From assembly GCA_013205525.1 (NCBI GenBank), contig JABMMR010000242.1:1-5580 (forward strand): a stretch of 5,580 bases of DNA, read 5' to 3'. Made by a program: the position numbers and the translations under genes. This stretch comes from Burkholderiales bacterium (GTDB lineage Bacteria; Pseudomonadota; Gammaproteobacteria; Burkholderiales; Burkholderiaceae_C). The notes beneath the pieces are model-generated. The model did not search any database and was not told the origin of the DNA. It saw only the letters and a program-made list of their open reading frames with translations. Shown here piece by piece: positions 4,129 to 5,580 of the stretch (positions within the stretch are counted from its first letter, which is position 1; each line of letters starts with the position of its first letter).

Positions 4129-5572
4129 CAGTGGCAGAGGGATTGCCTGCAGGCTTGCGGCGGCGGCGCGGGCGTTTACGAGCGACGGGCGTGCCGTCAA
4201 CCCGCACAGCGCGCGCCGCGGGCTTGACCGCCTGCAACAAGTCCACGCGGGAGTCTTCATTGGCGGTGCTGAAGGTTTCCCACCAATCGGCCAGTTCTTC
4301 CTCGACCTCACCCACTTCAGCGCGCAAACGCATGAAGTCAAAACCGGCACGAAAACGCGCCTGATCGATCAAACCAAAGGGGGCGCTGCCACTGCGCTTG
4401 TCAAAGCGCGGTTGCATGGTCCAAATTTCACGCATATCGCCCGCCAACTTGCCGCGTCCCGAGACGTCGCCAATGCGTGCATTGAACACATCTTCAATCG
4501 CTTCTTGTAAAGCGGGGAAGGTGGGCATGTCACTGCTGCGCACTTGCCAGCCCTCGCGCACGTCGGCCCACAACACACAGCTAAGCAAAAAACTGGGCGC
4601 AACCGGCTTGCCCTCGCCCACGCGCCGGTCAGTGTCTTGCAAAGCGGCATGCACAAAGTCAGAGTCGGCTCGCTCGACCACCACATCCAGCAGCGGATAA
4701 ATACCTTGGGCCATGCCCAGGGCCTTCAACTGCTCGATGCTGGCCAAAGCGTGGCCGGTCTGTAAAAGTTTGAGCATCTCATCGAACAAGCGGCTTTGCG
4801 GCACATCGGCCAACAACGCCACAGACGCTTTCAAGGGCTTGGCGGTTCGGGGCTCGAGTTTGAAGCCGAGATGGTTCAATTTGGCGGCAAAACGCACGGC
4901 ACGGATGATGCGAACCGGGTCTTCGCGGTAGCGCGTTGCAGGGTCGCCAATCATGCGCAGCACGCGTTTTTTGGCGTCTTCCAAGCCATGGTGGTAGTCG
5001 ATCACGTCGCCCGTGAGGGGGTCGTAGTACATGGCATTGACGGTGAAGTCGCGCCGCGCTGCATCTTCTTCTTGGGGACCCCACACGTTATCGCGCAACA
5101 CACGACCGCTGGCGTCCACCGCATGGGTCATGTTGGAGAGGGCTTTTTTGCTGGTGCGCTCATTGCCACTGACTTGCTCGGCGTCGTTGCTGTCAAGGTG
5201 TGCGCGAAAGGTCGACACCTCTATCACTTCGTGTTCACGCCCGCGCCCATAGACCACATGCACAATTCGAAATCGCCGCCCGATGATGAAGGCGCGGCGA
5301 AAACAGGCTTTCACCTCTTCGGGTGTGGCGTTGGTGGCGACATCAAAGTCTTTGGGCTTCAAGCCCACCAACAAATCGCGCACCGCGCCGCCAACGATGT
5401 AAGCCTCAAACCCCCGCTCTTGCAAGGTACGAACCACATTCATGGCGCGCTCGTCAACTAAGCCGTGGTCTATGCCGTGAACTGTTTCACTGATGACACG
5501 CCGCTGGCCAAACTTGGAGGAGGGTTTAGGGCCAGCGCGGCCCATCAAGCGGTGAATGATTTTGCTGATCAT
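4109..5572 (-). CDS. pcnB: Poly(A) polymerase I
   Basis: This 487-residue class II nucleotidyltransferase adds 3' poly(A) tails to RNA and so promotes decay. The catalytic head has YIVGGAVRDLLVGLKPKDFDV (58-78 in part), with metal-ligand Asp75 and Asp77 in DFDVAT. IIGRRFRIVHVVYG (96-109) followed by EVIEVSTFR (115-123) matches the signature that separates bacterial poly(A) polymerases from CCA-adding enzymes. ARRDFTVNAMYYDP (172-185) and RYREDPVRIIRAVRFAAKL (214-232) complete the head and neck. The C-terminus ends in a basic stretch, ARKRPRRRRKPAG (464-476), as is usual for the RNA-binding tail of this group. The ATG at 5572 gives a basic N-terminus before the conserved VHGIDHGLVDERA; only 8 bp lie upstream, with GAGACTTC as a weak ribosome binding site. 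It overlaps folK by 20 bp; the pair is probably one operon. Confidence 0.97.
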   Translation of the reverse strand: MISKIIHRLMGRAGPKPSSKFGQRRVISETVHGIDHGLVDERAMNVVRTLQERGFEAYIVGGAVRDLLVGLKPKDFDVATNATPEEVKACFRRAFIIGRRFRIVHVVYGRGREHEVIEVSTFRAHLDSNDAEQVSGNERTSKKALSNMTHAVDASGRVLRDNVWGPQEEDAARRDFTVNAMYYDPLTGDVIDYHHGLEDAKKRVLRMIGDPATRYREDPVRIIRAVRFAAKLNHLGFKLEPRTAKPLKASVALLADVPQSRLFDEMLKLLQTGHALASIEQLKALGMAQGIYPLLDVVVERADSDFVHAALQDTDRRVGEGKPVAPSFLLSCVLWADVREGWQVRSSDMPTFPALQEAIEDVFNARIGDVSGRGKLAGDMREIWTMQPRFDKRSGSAPFGLIDQARFRAGFDFMRLRAEVGEVEEELADWWETFSTANEDSRVDLLQAVKPAARAVRVDGTPVARKRPRRRRKPAGNPSATGDNDSA

Positions 5573-5580
5573 GAAGTCTC

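Noticed and set aside
4129..4350. N-terminal extension of FolK into pcnB
   Set aside because: The frame is open, but the extra 74 residues match no FolK feature and the DNA is already constrained as pcnB.
4796..5461. A 221-codon open frame on the plus strand opposite pcnB
   Set aside because: It lies wholly antisense to the well-conserved pcnB coding sequence, has no recognisable domain and no ribosome binding site. Long antisense frames are expected opposite moderately GC-rich coding DNA.

Overview
The window looks like ordinary chromosomal core DNA from a betaproteobacterium of the order Burkholderiales, most likely family Comamonadaceae. I base this on the protein sequences, for example the RimM N-terminus, the PcnB body and the Ala/Lys-rich L19 tail, and on the gene order rpsP-rimM-trmD-rplS followed by a CoA pyrophosphatase. 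This is judged from memory of those families; no search was run.

Layout from left to right. The minus strand carries the 5' part of a Nudix CoA pyrophosphatase gene (about 1-329) that runs off the left edge. Next comes a clear intrinsic terminator (351-384) that ends the ribosomal operon. That operon is read leftward in the order rpsP (2279-2530), rimM (1688-2260), trmD (898-1659), rplS (409-792): two ribosomal proteins, a 30S maturation factor and a tRNA m1G37 methyltransferase. Perfect TATAAT boxes precede both rpsP and rplS, and each is followed by a leader of about 80 nt containing nested inverted repeats.

On the plus strand, divergent from rpsP, are a GNAT acetyltransferase of the phosphinothricin/methionine-sulfoximine type (2632-3186) and, 8 bp later, a small TM2-type membrane protein of unknown function (3195-3641). 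They meet folK (3646-4128, minus) end to end with only 4 bp between stop codons. folK lies downstream of, and overlaps by 20 bp, pcnB (4109-5572, minus), the poly(A) polymerase. pcnB-folK is a common proteobacterial pair.

I see no CRISPR array, mobile element, tRNA or rRNA, phage gene or defence system, and no convincing new multi-gene system. The points most worth a second look are the structured rpsP leader (2557-2604), the possible independent promoter and leader of rplS, the CoA pyrophosphatase gene that has no ATG available as a start, the unusually high share of genes without a Shine-Dalgarno sequence, and the uncharacterised acetyltransferase/TM2 pair.
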